From an uncultured Rhodopila sp. (GTDB taxonomy: Bacteria > Pseudomonadota > Alphaproteobacteria > Acetobacterales > Acetobacteraceae), in contig NZ_CAJATU010000192.1 in the NCBI RefSeq assembly GCF_903944925.1, positions 1 to 64,000 on the forward strand: a stretch of DNA of 64,000 nucleotides, in the 5' to 3' direction. Positions 1 to 8,593 of this stretch are shown here, piece by piece. The position numbers and the translations under genes are program-made. The notes below the pieces were generated by a model. It made no database searches, was not told the DNA's origin, and saw only the letters and a list, made by a program, of their open reading frames with translations. The stretch's first letter is position 1; each line of letters starts with the position of its first letter.

Positions 1-136
1 GGTCGAAATGGCGGCCGAGGTTGAGCCGGGTGACCTGGCGGACCTGCCGGCCGGTGCGTTGCGAGGCGACGAGGCGGAAGGTGAAATAGGGTTCGCCGGT
101 GGATTTGTTCCTGGTTGCGGTTTTGCGGATGAACAT
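1..136 (-). CDS. IS1634-type transposase, N-terminal part only
   Basis: Read leftward from an ATG at 136, the frame stays open to the window edge and gives about 45 residues beginning MFIRKTATRNKSTGEPYF and continuing with VTRLNLGRHF. This matches the conserved start of IS1634/IS4-type DDE transposases (Arg/Thr-rich N terminus, then a 'VTLLNLG' segment). The catalytic domain lies outside the window, so activity cannot be judged. The gene faces away from the toxin-antitoxin fragments on its right, as expected for an element inserted next to them. The identification rests on a short conserved N terminus. Confidence 0.7.
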   Translation of the reverse strand, partial: MFIRKTATRNKSTGEPYFTFRLVASQRTGRQVRQVTRLNLGRHFD

Positions 137-280
137 CGCGGTAAGCTGGCAGCGGCGGCTTGCGGCGTCAATAGGTGCCGAAAATATTATGGCACTACAA
201 AGGAAGTTCCGAACCAGATACGTTCGAAATCAGCGGGTTACGCATTTTTCGTTACATATTATGAGCGATCAGGTGCTGAA
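1..280. mobile_element. Right end of an IS1634-type insertion sequence (boundary approximate)
   Basis: The transposase start at 136 is followed by about 140 bases that are more AT-rich than the surroundings. An antitoxin-like reading frame then opens at 280 with no start codon of its own. I infer that the element ends near 265-285. I did not identify the terminal inverted repeat, because the other end of the element is outside the window. Confidence 0.5.
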
Positions 281-402
281 GATGGGTCAAGACAAGCCGG
301 CCAAGCCTGGCGCACTACCTGGCCAACCTCGATACCGGCCTGAACGCGAAGGAAAGCGAGGCATGGTTGCAGAGCATGCGGGACGCCAGCGGCAAAGACT
401 GA
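280..402 (+). pseudogene. Antitoxin C-terminal remnant, 5' end lost at the IS boundary
   Basis: The frame from 280 to a TGA at 400-402 encodes a tail with SLAHYLANLDTGL and AKESEAWLQSMRDASGKD. No start codon lies in the frame, and a stop at 277-279 sits at the apparent IS edge. The tail resembles the toxin-binding C terminus of Phd/VapB-type antitoxins, and a PIN-domain start follows five bases later, the usual antitoxin-toxin order. I infer that the IS insertion removed the DNA-binding half. The family assignment is tentative. Confidence 0.45.
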
Positions 403-406
403 GACT

Positions 407-658
407 GTGGGGGCCTACCTGCTCGACACGGACGTTATCAGTGCGCTGATGACAATGCCCGGCCATCGCCGCCGGCAGAAAGTCGAGGCATGGTTGCGCT
501 CGCTTGGCGACGCCCCGGTCATCCTGTCCTCAGTATCGATTGCCGAGATCAACCGCGGCATTGCCCTGGTCAACCATCCGGCTGTTGCAGCCGCCATCGG
601 CAGGTCCCTCGACCCCCGAAGAGCGCTGGGCGTGCCGCAGCACGCGGGTGACAGATAA
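407..658 (+). pseudogene. Truncated VapC-like PIN-domain toxin
   Basis: A GTG start at 407 gives 83 residues. YLLDTDVISALM carries the first catalytic Asp of a PIN-domain ribonuclease and VSIAEINRGI the conserved Glu. Intact VapC proteins are about 130-140 residues with two more acidic residues in the C-terminal half. Here the protein ends after residue 83 in an unrelated tail and both later acidic residues are missing. It is probably an inactive remnant of the locus hit by the insertion sequence. Confidence 0.55.
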
Positions 659-706
659 GGTTCGTCGATGGTGACGCTACGCCCGGTCTACATTATACCC
701 CCTCAC

Positions 707-1297
707 ATGTCTCATGCGCTCGCACTGCCGGACGACCACCCCGTTTCCACCGCCGAATTCGAGCGGTTCCTGGAGGCGCAGCAAGACGACGAGTGCTGGG
801 AATTGGTCGACGGCCGCATCCACATGATGACAAACCCCGACGGGCGGCACGAGCTCATTGTCGGCAACCTGGGCGGCCCGTTGCACGCCGCTCTGCGCAA
901 GCGCGGCTGCCAGGCGTCCCAGGGCGGCATGCGCGTCCAACGGTCGGACGACGAGCGCGGTACCTATTCACCAAAACCGGATATCGTGGGCTGGTGCTCC
1001 CGCAACGACGCCCAGCGCTATACGACGGAACCCGGGATCGTGGTCGAGGTGCTTTCACCCAGCACCGAGGATCACGACCGGGAGCGCAAGTTGCCCTTCT
1101 ACAAGGCACTCCCTACGCTGCGGCACATTGTTTTCGTCCACAAGACCGAGATGCGCATAGAGCACTGGCGGCGCTCCCCGGACGGCTGGTCGAAGGAGAT
1201 TCTTCCGACGGATGCTGACGTACTCCGCCTGGAAGCCGCCCTCTTCGAGATAGATCTGGGAACGATCTACGACGGAGTGATTTTCGGAAACGACTAA
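707..1297 (+). CDS. Uma2 family (DUF820) putative endonuclease
   Basis: The protein has about 196 residues and a Uma2/DUF820 fold related to PD-(D/E)XK nucleases. Visible motifs are the N-terminal WELVDGRIHMM strand pair, PKPDIVGW with the catalytic Asp, and PGIVVEVLSPST followed by a charged DRERK stretch, which supplies the acidic and basic active-site residues. The ATG at 707 fits the family start; the frame is open upstream to 668 but those residues look non-native. No partner gene is adjacent. These genes often occur in multiple copies near mobile DNA and their cellular role is unknown. Confidence 0.8.
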   Translation: MSHALALPDDHPVSTAEFERFLEAQQDDECWELVDGRIHMMTNPDGRHELIVGNLGGPLHAALRKRGCQASQGGMRVQRSDDERGTYSPKPDIVGWCSRNDAQRYTTEPGIVVEVLSPSTEDHDRERKLPFYKALPTLRHIVFVHKTEMRIEHWRRSPDGWSKEILPTDADVLRLEAALFEIDLGTIYDGVIFGND

Positions 1298-1345
1298 GCA
1301 TCGGCCGCCCATGACCGCGACTGAGGGCGGCGCCAAGGCGCCCAC

Positions 1346-2281
1346 CTACTCCGTCGCCGGCTTTGCCTCCTCGGCGGCAGGCTTGGGCGCGGCCGGCACG
1401 TGGTCCGACACCGTCTCCGGCCGCACCGGCTGGCTTTTCTGGATCGCCCCGGTCATCGGAATGAAGAACACCCCGATGTCGCGCTTCGAGTGGATCTTCC
1501 CCTCGGCGTCCTTGGTATAGACATACAGCACCTGGCCGCGCTTGAACGGCTGGCCGATGGGGATGATCATCCGCCCGCCCGGCTTCAACTGCTTGAACAA
1601 ATCCGGCGGCGCGAAGGTCGCGGCGCAGGTGACGATGATGATGTCGAAACCGCCCGTCACCTCCGGCCAGCCGTAGTAGCCGTCGCCGACGCGTGAATGC
1701 ACGTTGTCGTAGCCCAGCGGCGCGAAAATCTTCCCGACCGCCTTGCCCAGCGGCTCGATGATCTCGATCGAGTAGGATTTCGCCACGATGCGCGACAGCA
1801 GGCTGCTCTGGAAGCCGCTGCCGGTGCCGATTTCCAGCGTCACCTCGCCCGGTGTCGGCTTGCAGATCTGGGTCATGTAGGCCTGCCCGAGATAGTCGGA
1901 CAGCGCGGACCCCCACCCCAGCGCCCAGGGCTTCGGGTTGTCCTCGTAGGCATCGCCGGGAGTCGCCCGGTGTTCCGGGTATTCGTAATGGTAATATTCC
2001 CGCGGCACCGCCTGGAATGCCGCCAGCACCGCCGGATCGGCCGAACCGAGACGCTCCTTCAGGTACGACTCGATCAGCCGCATCGCCGCCGGCTTGCGCT
2101 TCTGTATCGCCTCGAACTGGGCGTCCGTCAGGCTGACCGGGCGGCCGGACTCGCGCATCGCCGTCTCGTAAGCGGCCTTGGTCCAGGCCGTGGCCGCGCG
2201 GGCGGTCACGGGCAGGACGGACGCGGCGGCCGCGGTGGAGATTACTCCGCGGCGGGTGATGGTGCTGGATTGTCTTGCCAA
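1346..2281 (-). CDS. Protein-L-isoaspartate methyltransferase-fold protein with Tat-like signal
   Basis: The protein has about 311 residues in the PCMT family. Motif I appears as LEIGTGSGFQSSLLS, followed by YSIEIIEP, a GGFDIIIV strand and LKPGGRMIIPIG. The proposed start is a TTG at 2281, with GAGGA about ten bases upstream, giving an N terminus with ITRRGVIS and a hydrophobic Ala-rich stretch ending ARA, which resembles a twin-arginine signal peptide. The tail is rich in Ala, Pro and Glu. The gene overlaps the end of the upstream membrane gene by 40 bases, so they are probably co-transcribed. A SAM-dependent fold carrying an export signal is odd, because SAM is not expected in the periplasm. 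Confidence 0.72.
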   Translation of the reverse strand: MARQSSTITRRGVISTAAAASVLPVTARAATAWTKAAYETAMRESGRPVSLTDAQFEAIQKRKPAAMRLIESYLKERLGSADPAVLAAFQAVPREYYHYEYPEHRATPGDAYEDNPKPWALGWGSALSDYLGQAYMTQICKPTPGEVTLEIGTGSGFQSSLLSRIVAKSYSIEIIEPLGKAVGKIFAPLGYDNVHSRVGDGYYGWPEVTGGFDIIIVTCAATFAPPDLFKQLKPGGRMIIPIGQPFKRGQVLYVYTKDAEGKIHSKRDIGVFFIPMTGAIQKSQPVRPETVSDHVPAAPKPAAEEAKPATE

Positions 2282-4686
2282 ACCGAAGTTTTCCTCATCG
2301 CCGGGAATGTTATCAAAGCGATGCCATAAAGGATTGCCGCACAGAAAAGAACCCACCTGAATCCGGCTTCGCGCGCAATCAGATTGGCGAGTGGCGTCGC
2401 AACAACAGAAAAGGCTCCGTTCAGCCCCCAGGCCCAGGGCAAAAATCCGGTGGAGCCGGTCTGGTTCAGCCCCAGCGGGAACGGCAGGCCGAGCGCGATC
2501 GACACCGGCGCGCTGAGCGCCAGCAGTAGCGCCACCCGCGCGGCAAAGGGCCAGTCCAGCGTCGCCAGCAGCAGCGGTTGCAGGAAAGCCGCCGCGGCGG
2601 CGCACCAGACCAGCACCACCAGCGCCGCCAGCGCCATGAAATGCCGGGGCGCGGCCCCCATCCGCTCCGACAGCAGGCTGCCGAGGCCGGAGAAGATCAG
2701 CATCCCGGTCAGCACCAGCGCAAATCCGCTGGTGCGGTCGGACAGCCAGAAGCTGGCTTTCTCGATCAGGTAGATCTCGATGAACAGGAACCCGAGCGCC
2801 AGCGCCGGGAAATACACCACGGCGCGCAGCAGCCCGGCGCCGGGCGCGCGGATCCGCCCCGGCGCCAGCAGCGGCACCATCAGCACCAGCACCGCGATCA
2901 CCGCCGCCTGGGCCAGCACCGCAAGGTTGACCAGTGCGCCGACCTCGGCCTGGGGCAGGATTTCGAGGCGTTTCAGGATGGTGCCGATGCGGTCCAGCCT
3001 GAGCACGGCGTAGAAGAACGGGCGGTCCAGGGTGATGGGGGAAAGGTTGAACTGCTCGCGGGAGGGTGACGCCTCGCCCGACAGCACCGCCTGCGCCTCG
3101 TCGGCGATGGCGTCGTCCGGGCCGCCGGATTCGACCTCGCCTTTGTCGAAGGAAACCGCCGGCAGGTCGTTGTAGATGGTGTCGCGGGCCTTGGCGACGT
3201 CCATGCCCGGGTACCAGGCGATGTCGAACGAGCGGTCGTCGGCGAACTTTTTCGCGGCGTCGATGCGGGCGGCATCCCAGCCGCCGGGCGCGATCAGGAT
3301 GCGGACGTTCCAGGCCGAGCGATACACCAGGACATGCGCGGCCGGGTCGTCGATGCCAGCCGACAGCAGCGCCGCCCGCACCGTGGCCAGCATGCGCAGC
3401 GCATACACCGGGAAATCGCGGATCGACACCGGGATCGACACGATCCCGCCCGGCGCCAGGGCCCGCAGATAGGAAACAATGGCTTCCCGGCTGAACGCGC
3501 TGGCATTGGTTTCCGCCGCGTCGAGGAAGTCGGCCGACAGGTCGATGATGTCGAACGGCCCGTTGCCGATGGCGGCCAACGGCGCGGACCCGGACATCGT
3601 GGCCCCGGCGGCGGCGGGGGCGGCCGCGACGGGGCCGATGCCATGGCGGAGAATGTCGAGCAGCACGGGTTCCGGCTCCAGCGCGCGGATTTCGGCGGCG
3701 CCCAGACGCGACGCCTCGGCAATGCGGAAGCCGCCGGAGGCGCCGGCCAGCATCACCCGGGCGTGCGGGATCAGCGTGTAGGGCAGGGCGTCCAGCGCCG
3801 CGGCGGCATAGTCGGACCCGAGCGGACCGGGCTGCGACGGCAGCGCGGCGATGCGGTTGCCGTCGCGGTACAGGCCGTAGGAGCGCGGCGGCCCCTCGAC
3901 GCCCAGCATGCCGGCATTGTTGGAAATGTCGGTGTCGACGCGTTCGGTAAAATCGTCCAGCACGGCGTAGTTGCCGCGCGGCGAGTTTATCGCGGCGACG
4001 ATCTTCGCATCCGGCGTATGAAGCGGGGCGTATATCGCCTTGAAATCATTGTAGGCGGCTTCGTTGTCGAGCAGCAGCACCGCCTCGGCCAGACCCAACG
4101 CCAGCACCGCGGCGACGACCGCCCGCACATGGTGCGGCCCGCGCATGAACACCGCAGCCAGAGCCAGCGGCACCAGCAGCAGCGGCACGAGGTGGAAGGC
4201 GTGGACAAGATACATCGCCGCCAATACCCCGGCGGCGCCGGCCCCCGCGCCGGTCAGGTCGAACGCATAGACCAGTCCGATGCGGCTGGCGTTACGAACA
4301 AAACTCAGGCTGATGAACAGGCCGGCCAGGAAGAAGAACGGCAGCAGCGCGGCGTAGTAGCCGGCGATGTTCCAGATCTGCGGCTGCCACGTGACCGGGT
4401 TCTGCAATTGCAGCGGGTTGAACGGGTTGGTGGTCGTGAAATGGTAGCCGGCGGCGGCGGTCAGCACCAGGCATGCCGGCAAGGCCGCCATCAGCACAGC
4501 GGCGCGGCGGGCGAAGGCGTCGCGCCACAACGCCAGCACCACGCCGCTCAGCGCGAATCCCACCATGACGATGGAGATCACCCAGTAGCCGTACTCCGAC
4601 CATTTCGCGACGGCGAAATAGCGCGTCAAAGCCGTCTCGTAGCCGACGGCGGCCAACGAGACGAGGAACAGCGGAAACAGGTTCAT
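2242..4686 (-). CDS. Polytopic membrane protein with spermidine-synthase-like central domain
   Basis: The protein has 814 residues. Several N-terminal hydrophobic helices start at MNLFPLFLVSLAAVGYETAL. A soluble middle region (roughly residues 230-590) has a Rossmann-like segment (ARVMLAGASGGFRIAEAS) of the type found in spermidine-synthase/SAM-binding folds. A second set of helices occupies the C terminus. This matches the group of integral membrane 'spermidine synthase-like' proteins. The usual glycine-rich SAM loop is altered, so catalysis is uncertain. Its ATG overlaps the stop of the upstream hydrolase gene, and its 3' end overlaps the methyltransferase gene. Confidence 0.72.
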   Translation of the reverse strand: MNLFPLFLVSLAAVGYETALTRYFAVAKWSEYGYWVISIVMVGFALSGVVLALWRDAFARRAAVLMAALPACLVLTAAAGYHFTTTNPFNPLQLQNPVTWQPQIWNIAGYYAALLPFFFLAGLFISLSFVRNASRIGLVYAFDLTGAGAGAAGVLAAMYLVHAFHLVPLLLVPLALAAVFMRGPHHVRAVVAAVLALGLAEAVLLLDNEAAYNDFKAIYAPLHTPDAKIVAAINSPRGNYAVLDDFTERVDTDISNNAGMLGVEGPPRSYGLYRDGNRIAALPSQPGPLGSDYAAAALDALPYTLIPHARVMLAGASGGFRIAEASRLGAAEIRALEPEPVLLDILRHGIGPVAAAPAAAGATMSGSAPLAAIGNGPFDIIDLSADFLDAAETNASAFSREAIVSYLRALAPGGIVSIPVSIRDFPVYALRMLATVRAALLSAGIDDPAAHVLVYRSAWNVRILIAPGGWDAARIDAAKKFADDRSFDIAWYPGMDVAKARDTIYNDLPAVSFDKGEVESGGPDDAIADEAQAVLSGEASPSREQFNLSPITLDRPFFYAVLRLDRIGTILKRLEILPQAEVGALVNLAVLAQAAVIAVLVLMVPLLAPGRIRAPGAGLLRAVVYFPALALGFLFIEIYLIEKASFWLSDRTSGFALVLTGMLIFSGLGSLLSERMGAAPRHFMALAALVVLVWCAAAAAFLQPLLLATLDWPFAARVALLLALSAPVSIALGLPFPLGLNQTGSTGFLPWAWGLNGAFSVVATPLANLIAREAGFRWVLFCAAILYGIALITFPAMRKTSVWQDNPAPSPAAE

Positions 4687-5573
4687 GGCCAGATATGGCG
4701 CCGCAGAAACTGGTCGGTCACGCTGTTGAATCGGGCGGGTTCATCGACGAACAACGCATGGCCGGCGTCATCGAACACTTCCATCTCTGTGTCCGGCCGG
4801 TTTCGCACGAGGTTTTCCCCCTGCGCAACCCAGCGCGGCCTGACGACATAGAGAAGCGGCACTTTTGTCTCGTACACCGCCTCCCGCCAATACGAGCGCG
4901 GCATTGGATAGGCGCGCAGCAGCTTGCTGGCCGATTCCGGCGTACGCAGCGACGCCTCGGTCAGGCGGTTCAGGTAGGCGGGCGGCTGCGGGCGGTGGAA
5001 CATGGCGCGCACGAAGACCTGCATCGCCCTGGCATGGTCAATCGGCGGCCCGCGCCGCTTCGGCCCGGGCGGCAGCGGCACCGGCGGCGGGTCTTCTCCG
5101 ACGGAATTGTCGACCAGCACGAGACCGCCGATCGGCCGGTCGCCCGTTTCATGGACGCAGGCCAGGGTGTCGAGCACGCCGAGCGACCAGGCGACGATGA
5201 CGACAGGCCGCGAACCCAGCCGCGCGATCAGCTCGGCGATGTCCCGGCCGCGGCGGATCGGCTCGTATCCCCCCGGCGGGGCGGCGGAATCGCCCTGGCC
5301 GCGCGGATCGAAGGCGACCACGTGGTAGCGTTGCGACAAGGCGAGGATCTGCGGCATCCAGATCCAGGCCGGCATGGTCCAGCCGGGCACCAGCACCAGC
5401 GTATGGCCGGCGGGCGGCCCGGCCTCCAGGTAATGCAGCCGCACACCGTCGGTGGTCTGGAAGAAATGGTCCACCACGTCGCGCGGCATGGCGGAGCGCA
5501 GCGGCTGCGCCGTGGCGGCGGCAGCCGCCAGGCTGAGCAGGAGACTCGAGAGCAGGAGCAGGACGTGCCGCAT
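4683..5573 (-). CDS. Alpha/beta hydrolase with signal peptide
   Basis: The protein has about 296 residues. The hydrophobic N terminus (MRHVLLLLSSLLLSLAAAAATAQ) is a likely Sec signal peptide. The hydrolase core shows LVLVPGWTMPAW (oxyanion region), the DPRGQGDS strand, the nucleophile elbow VVAWSLGV (Ser in A-W-S-L-G) and GHALFVDEPARF with the C-terminal His. The chosen ATG places the signal peptide first. The stop codon overlaps the start of the membrane spermidine-synthase-like gene (TCA/CAT overlap), so the three genes 5573-1346 form one leftward operon. The substrate cannot be inferred. Confidence 0.8.
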   Translation of the reverse strand: MRHVLLLLSSLLLSLAAAAATAQPLRSAMPRDVVDHFFQTTDGVRLHYLEAGPPAGHTLVLVPGWTMPAWIWMPQILALSQRYHVVAFDPRGQGDSAAPPGGYEPIRRGRDIAELIARLGSRPVVIVAWSLGVLDTLACVHETGDRPIGGLVLVDNSVGEDPPPVPLPPGPKRRGPPIDHARAMQVFVRAMFHRPQPPAYLNRLTEASLRTPESASKLLRAYPMPRSYWREAVYETKVPLLYVVRPRWVAQGENLVRNRPDTEMEVFDDAGHALFVDEPARFNSVTDQFLRRHIWP

Positions 5574-5743
5574 TGGCACCAGAAGACCGGCAATCGCGTG
5601 GCGGTCAATCGGGATTTTGTTACGGGCTATCGGGACATCGGCGCCGGGGCCGGAACCGGATGGTGCCGCGGCCGGCGGCTGTTCGGCTGCGCGCGTGGCG
5701 GTGGCGGCGCGGCCACCGCCCGGCGGCGCTGACGGCGCGGCGG

Positions 5744-5944
5744 CTAGAGCAGCATGTAGAGGGTGAAGCCCATAAGAACCCAAAACGGTGCAGATATAAT
5801 CACGGCGGCTGCGACGCCTCTGGCAACGGCGAGACGATCGCTGTCATCCGCCTCGACGTCGTCGTCGAACGGCAGCAGCGTTGGCGGCGCGGCCTTGGCA
5901 GGCTCGTGGACAAGCAGTTCGGCCTCGGCTACATGGATGGACAC
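5744..5944 (-). CDS. Small membrane protein of unknown function
   Basis: A GTG at 5944 preceded by GGAGGA at suitable spacing starts a 66-residue protein. It has an acidic middle (FDDDVEADDSD) and a single C-terminal hydrophobic helix (AVIISAPFWVLMGFTLYML). The good ribosome-binding site and tail-anchor-like topology support a real gene. I recognise no family. It lies between the hydrolase operon and dut, both also on the minus strand. Confidence 0.5.
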   Translation of the reverse strand: MSIHVAEAELLVHEPAKAAPPTLLPFDDDVEADDSDRLAVARGVAAAVIISAPFWVLMGFTLYMLL

Positions 5945-6067
5945 GTCCGATCCTCCGGGTTGAGGGGCGTTGTCTGTGCAACGGCGATACTCTTACCCTA
6001 TAGCAATATATGACAAATCGGACCATTTATTTCGTTCAACAGGTTGCGATCAAACACCCGCCCCGGG

Positions 6068-6568
6068 TCACGCCGCCGGATCGGCCCCCGGCCGGTGCGC
6101 CGAACCGGTCGAGCCAAACCCGCCGGCGCCGCGGGCCGACACCAGGGTAAACGACTCGACAAGCCGGAACCGCGGCCGCAGCACCGGGACGAATACCATC
6201 TGCGCGAAGCGCTCCCCCGGCGTCAGCACGATGGCCCCGGAGCCGGGCGCCAGCCGGTTCCAGGCGCTCACCAGCACCGGTCCGGTGTAATCCGCATCGA
6301 TCAGGCCAACCAGGTTGCCCAGCACCAGGCCCTTGCGATGCCCGAGGCCGGACCGCGGCAGCACCAGCGCCGCCATCCCCGCATCGGCCATGTGCACGGC
6401 AATCCCTGTCGGCACCAGCACCGCCGGCGCCCCCGCCACCAGCTCCAGCGGCGCGTCGATGCAGGCGTGCAGGTCGATCGCCGCCGCCATCTCGCTCTGA
6501 TACTGCGGCAAGCCCCAGGCTCTCAGGCGGTCGTCGAGGATCTTCAGTTCGACGCTCGGGTTGCTCAT
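6068..6568 (-). CDS. dut: Deoxyuridine 5'-triphosphate nucleotidohydrolase (dUTPase)
   Basis: The protein has 166 residues and hydrolyses dUTP to dUMP and pyrophosphate, keeping uracil out of DNA and supplying dTMP synthesis. The trimeric dUTPase motifs appear in order: [50 protein letters not shown] and the C-terminal glycine-rich lid [10 protein letters not shown]. The ATG at 6568 follows a GGAG-rich leader. Length is normal for the family. Confidence 0.95.
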   Translation of the reverse strand: MSNPSVELKILDDRLRAWGLPQYQSEMAAAIDLHACIDAPLELVAGAPAVLVPTGIAVHMADAGMAALVLPRSGLGHRKGLVLGNLVGLIDADYTGPVLVSAWNRLAPGSGAIVLTPGERFAQMVFVPVLRPRFRLVESFTLVSARGAGGFGSTGSAHRPGADPAA

Positions 6569-6693
6569 CGGGTTCGGCTCCTGCTCCGGTTCGGCGCGCG
6601 TTCCTAGCGGCAAATCCGTCGCCCGTGAATTGGCGCCCGCCGCCCCGGGGCGAGTGGCGCCACGCCCGGTGCCGTGCGACTAATCGGGGAGAC

Positions 6694-8193
6694 ATGGAAA
6701 CGTCCGCTCCCCCTTCATCGTCCCGCCCGCGGGCGGTGGCGCCGCAACACCTGTTCCGGCTGGTCGTGCCGCCGATAATCCTGCCGGTGTTCCTGTCGGC
6801 CGCCGACGGGACCGTCGTCGCCACCGCGTTGCCCGCCATCGCGTCCGACTTCGGCGAAGTGGCGAATCTGTCCTGGGTGGTGGTCGCCAACCTGATCGCC
6901 GGCACGGTCGCCGCCCCGGTCTACGGACGCCTCGGCGACCTGTTCGGGCGGCGGCGGATGATGCTGATCTCGCTGTGCCTGTTCATGGCCGCATCGGGCC
7001 TGTGCGCGATCGCGCCGGGCTTCGGCTTGCTGCTCGCTGCCCGCGTCCTGCAAGGCCTGGGCGGCGGCGGCCTGATGACCCTGGCGCAGGCGCTATTGGG
7101 CGAGAACGTGCCGCCGCGGCAGCGCGGCAGCTACCAGGGCTACCTGTCCGCCAACATCGTCGCCGGCAGCACCGTCGGCCCGGTCGCCGGCGGCTTCATC
7201 ACCCAGGCCTGGGGCTGGCACGCCGTATTCCTCGCTTACCTGCCGCTCTGCCTGATCGCCATCGTGCTGGTGCTGAGGCTGCCGCGCGGCACGCCGGGCG
7301 GCAGCCGCGCCGGATTTGATGTCGCCGGCATCGCGATGCTGACCGGTTTCATCGTGCCCCTGCTGGTGGCGGTGTCGCAGTTGCAACGGATGAGCCCGGC
7401 CGCGCTGCCCGGGCTGGGCGCCTGGCTCGCGCTGGCCGCGGTGGCGCTGGCGGCCTTGCTGTGGCAGCAGCGCCGTGCCCGCGCACCGCTGCTGGCGCTG
7501 CCGCTGCTGAAGATTCCGGCGTTCTGGCGCGCCGATGTGATGGGGGCCTGTTCCGGCGCCTCGCTGACCGCGATGATGACGTTCCTGCCGATTTACCTCC
7601 AGGTCGTCACCGGCGCGTCGCCCGCGCAGTCCGGGTTGCTGCTGATCCCGCTGACGGGCGCGGTCAGTCTCGGCTCGGTGCTCACCGGCTGGCTGATCTC
7701 GCGCACCGGCCGCACCGCGATCTTTCCCACCTTCGGCCTGGCGATCACCGCGCTCAGCCTTGTCGGCCTGGCAATCTGGGCGCCGTCGCTGACCCGTACG
7801 CAACTGGCGTGGCTGCTGGCGCTCGGATCATTGTCGCAGGGGTCAGCCATGATCACGGCGCAGATCACCGTGCAGGCGGTGGCGGGCATCCATCAACTCG
7901 GCGCCGCCGCGGCCTCGGTGCAGTTGTCGCGCTCCCTGGGGTCCGCGTTCGGTGCCGCGGTGGCCGGGGCGGTGCTGTTCGGGCTGCTGTCGGAGCTGCA
8001 CCCGGCGACGGCGGACCTGTTCTCCGAGATGCTGCGGCACGGGGCAGGGGCTTTGGACGGGGTATCCGCGGCGCAACAGGATGCGGCCCGGGCGGATATT
8101 GCGTCGGCGTTCAGGGGGGTGTTTCTGACGGTGGCCTGCTTTTCCGTGACGATCGTCGCCTGCGCAGCGACCTTGCCGATGCGCAGGCTGTAA
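6694..8193 (+). CDS. MFS transporter, DHA2 (EmrB/QacA-like) family
   Basis: About 499 residues with roughly fourteen hydrophobic segments. MFS motif A is visible as GRLGDLFGRRRMM between helices 2 and 3, and the DHA2 motif around helix 5 as STVGPVAGGFI. The ATG at 6694 follows GGGGAG. Proton-driven drug or metabolite efflux is the family role; the substrate is not evident and no membrane-fusion partner or regulator is adjacent. It diverges from dut with a gap of about 125 bases that must hold both promoters. Confidence 0.85.
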   Translation: METSAPPSSSRPRAVAPQHLFRLVVPPIILPVFLSAADGTVVATALPAIASDFGEVANLSWVVVANLIAGTVAAPVYGRLGDLFGRRRMMLISLCLFMAASGLCAIAPGFGLLLAARVLQGLGGGGLMTLAQALLGENVPPRQRGSYQGYLSANIVAGSTVGPVAGGFITQAWGWHAVFLAYLPLCLIAIVLVLRLPRGTPGGSRAGFDVAGIAMLTGFIVPLLVAVSQLQRMSPAALPGLGAWLALAAVALAALLWQQRRARAPLLALPLLKIPAFWRADVMGACSGASLTAMMTFLPIYLQVVTGASPAQSGLLLIPLTGAVSLGSVLTGWLISRTGRTAIFPTFGLAITALSLVGLAIWAPSLTRTQLAWLLALGSLSQGSAMITAQITVQAVAGIHQLGAAAASVQLSRSLGSAFGAAVAGAVLFGLLSELHPATADLFSEMLRHGAGALDGVSAAQQDAARADIASAFRGVFLTVACFSVTIVACAATLPMRRL

Positions 8194-8206
8194 CGCCCGT
8201 AAGCGG

Positions 8207-8428
8207 TCAGCGGCCTTTCAATTCCGCGTCGATCTCGGCAGCGAGGCCGGGATTGGCGCGGCGGATCTGGGAGGCGCGGAGCGTGGCCCCGAGCAAAGGC
8301 TCGGGCCGCATTTCCCAGGCTTCGAGAAACAGCAGATCTGCTTCCTTTCCAGAATTGTTTGCTTCTTGTAGCGCTCTACGCACGGCCTCAGTGTAAGGCG
8401 GTCTCAGTACGTTAGACGCGGTTAACAT
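8207..8428 (-). CDS. Small hypothetical protein, 73 residues
   Basis: The ATG at 8428 opens a 73-residue frame with a charged, probably helical composition (TEAVRRALQEAN, KEADLLFLEAWEMRPEP). Composition is like that of the neighbouring genes, and the frame converges on the MFS gene with 13 bases between. No family is recognised and no strong ribosome-binding site is seen. It may be a genuine small cytosolic protein. Confidence 0.4.
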   Translation of the reverse strand: MLTASNVLRPPYTEAVRRALQEANNSGKEADLLFLEAWEMRPEPLLGATLRASQIRRANPGLAAEIDAELKGR

Positions 8429-8593
8429 CAGACATTTCCCATCAACGGCACCGCGCGTTTCCTAGCCACCCGCCACCGGTTCGAGACCGGGAGACGAGTG
8501 GCATAGGCCGCACGGCATCCAGTTAGGGAGTGTAGACCTGATTCACCAGCACAACAAGGTGACAAGGGGGTGAATTAAGTTACGGACCAACAC

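Noticed and set aside
3334-4851. Long rightward 505-residue frame opposite the membrane spermidine-synthase-like gene
   Set aside because: Its composition is Arg/Gln/Gly-rich, typical of the antisense frame of GC-rich coding DNA, and it has no family motif.
8470-8510. CCGGTTCGAGACCGG, resembling a tRNA T-arm
   Set aside because: No matching anticodon or acceptor arm lies upstream at tRNA distance; it is probably a chance palindrome.
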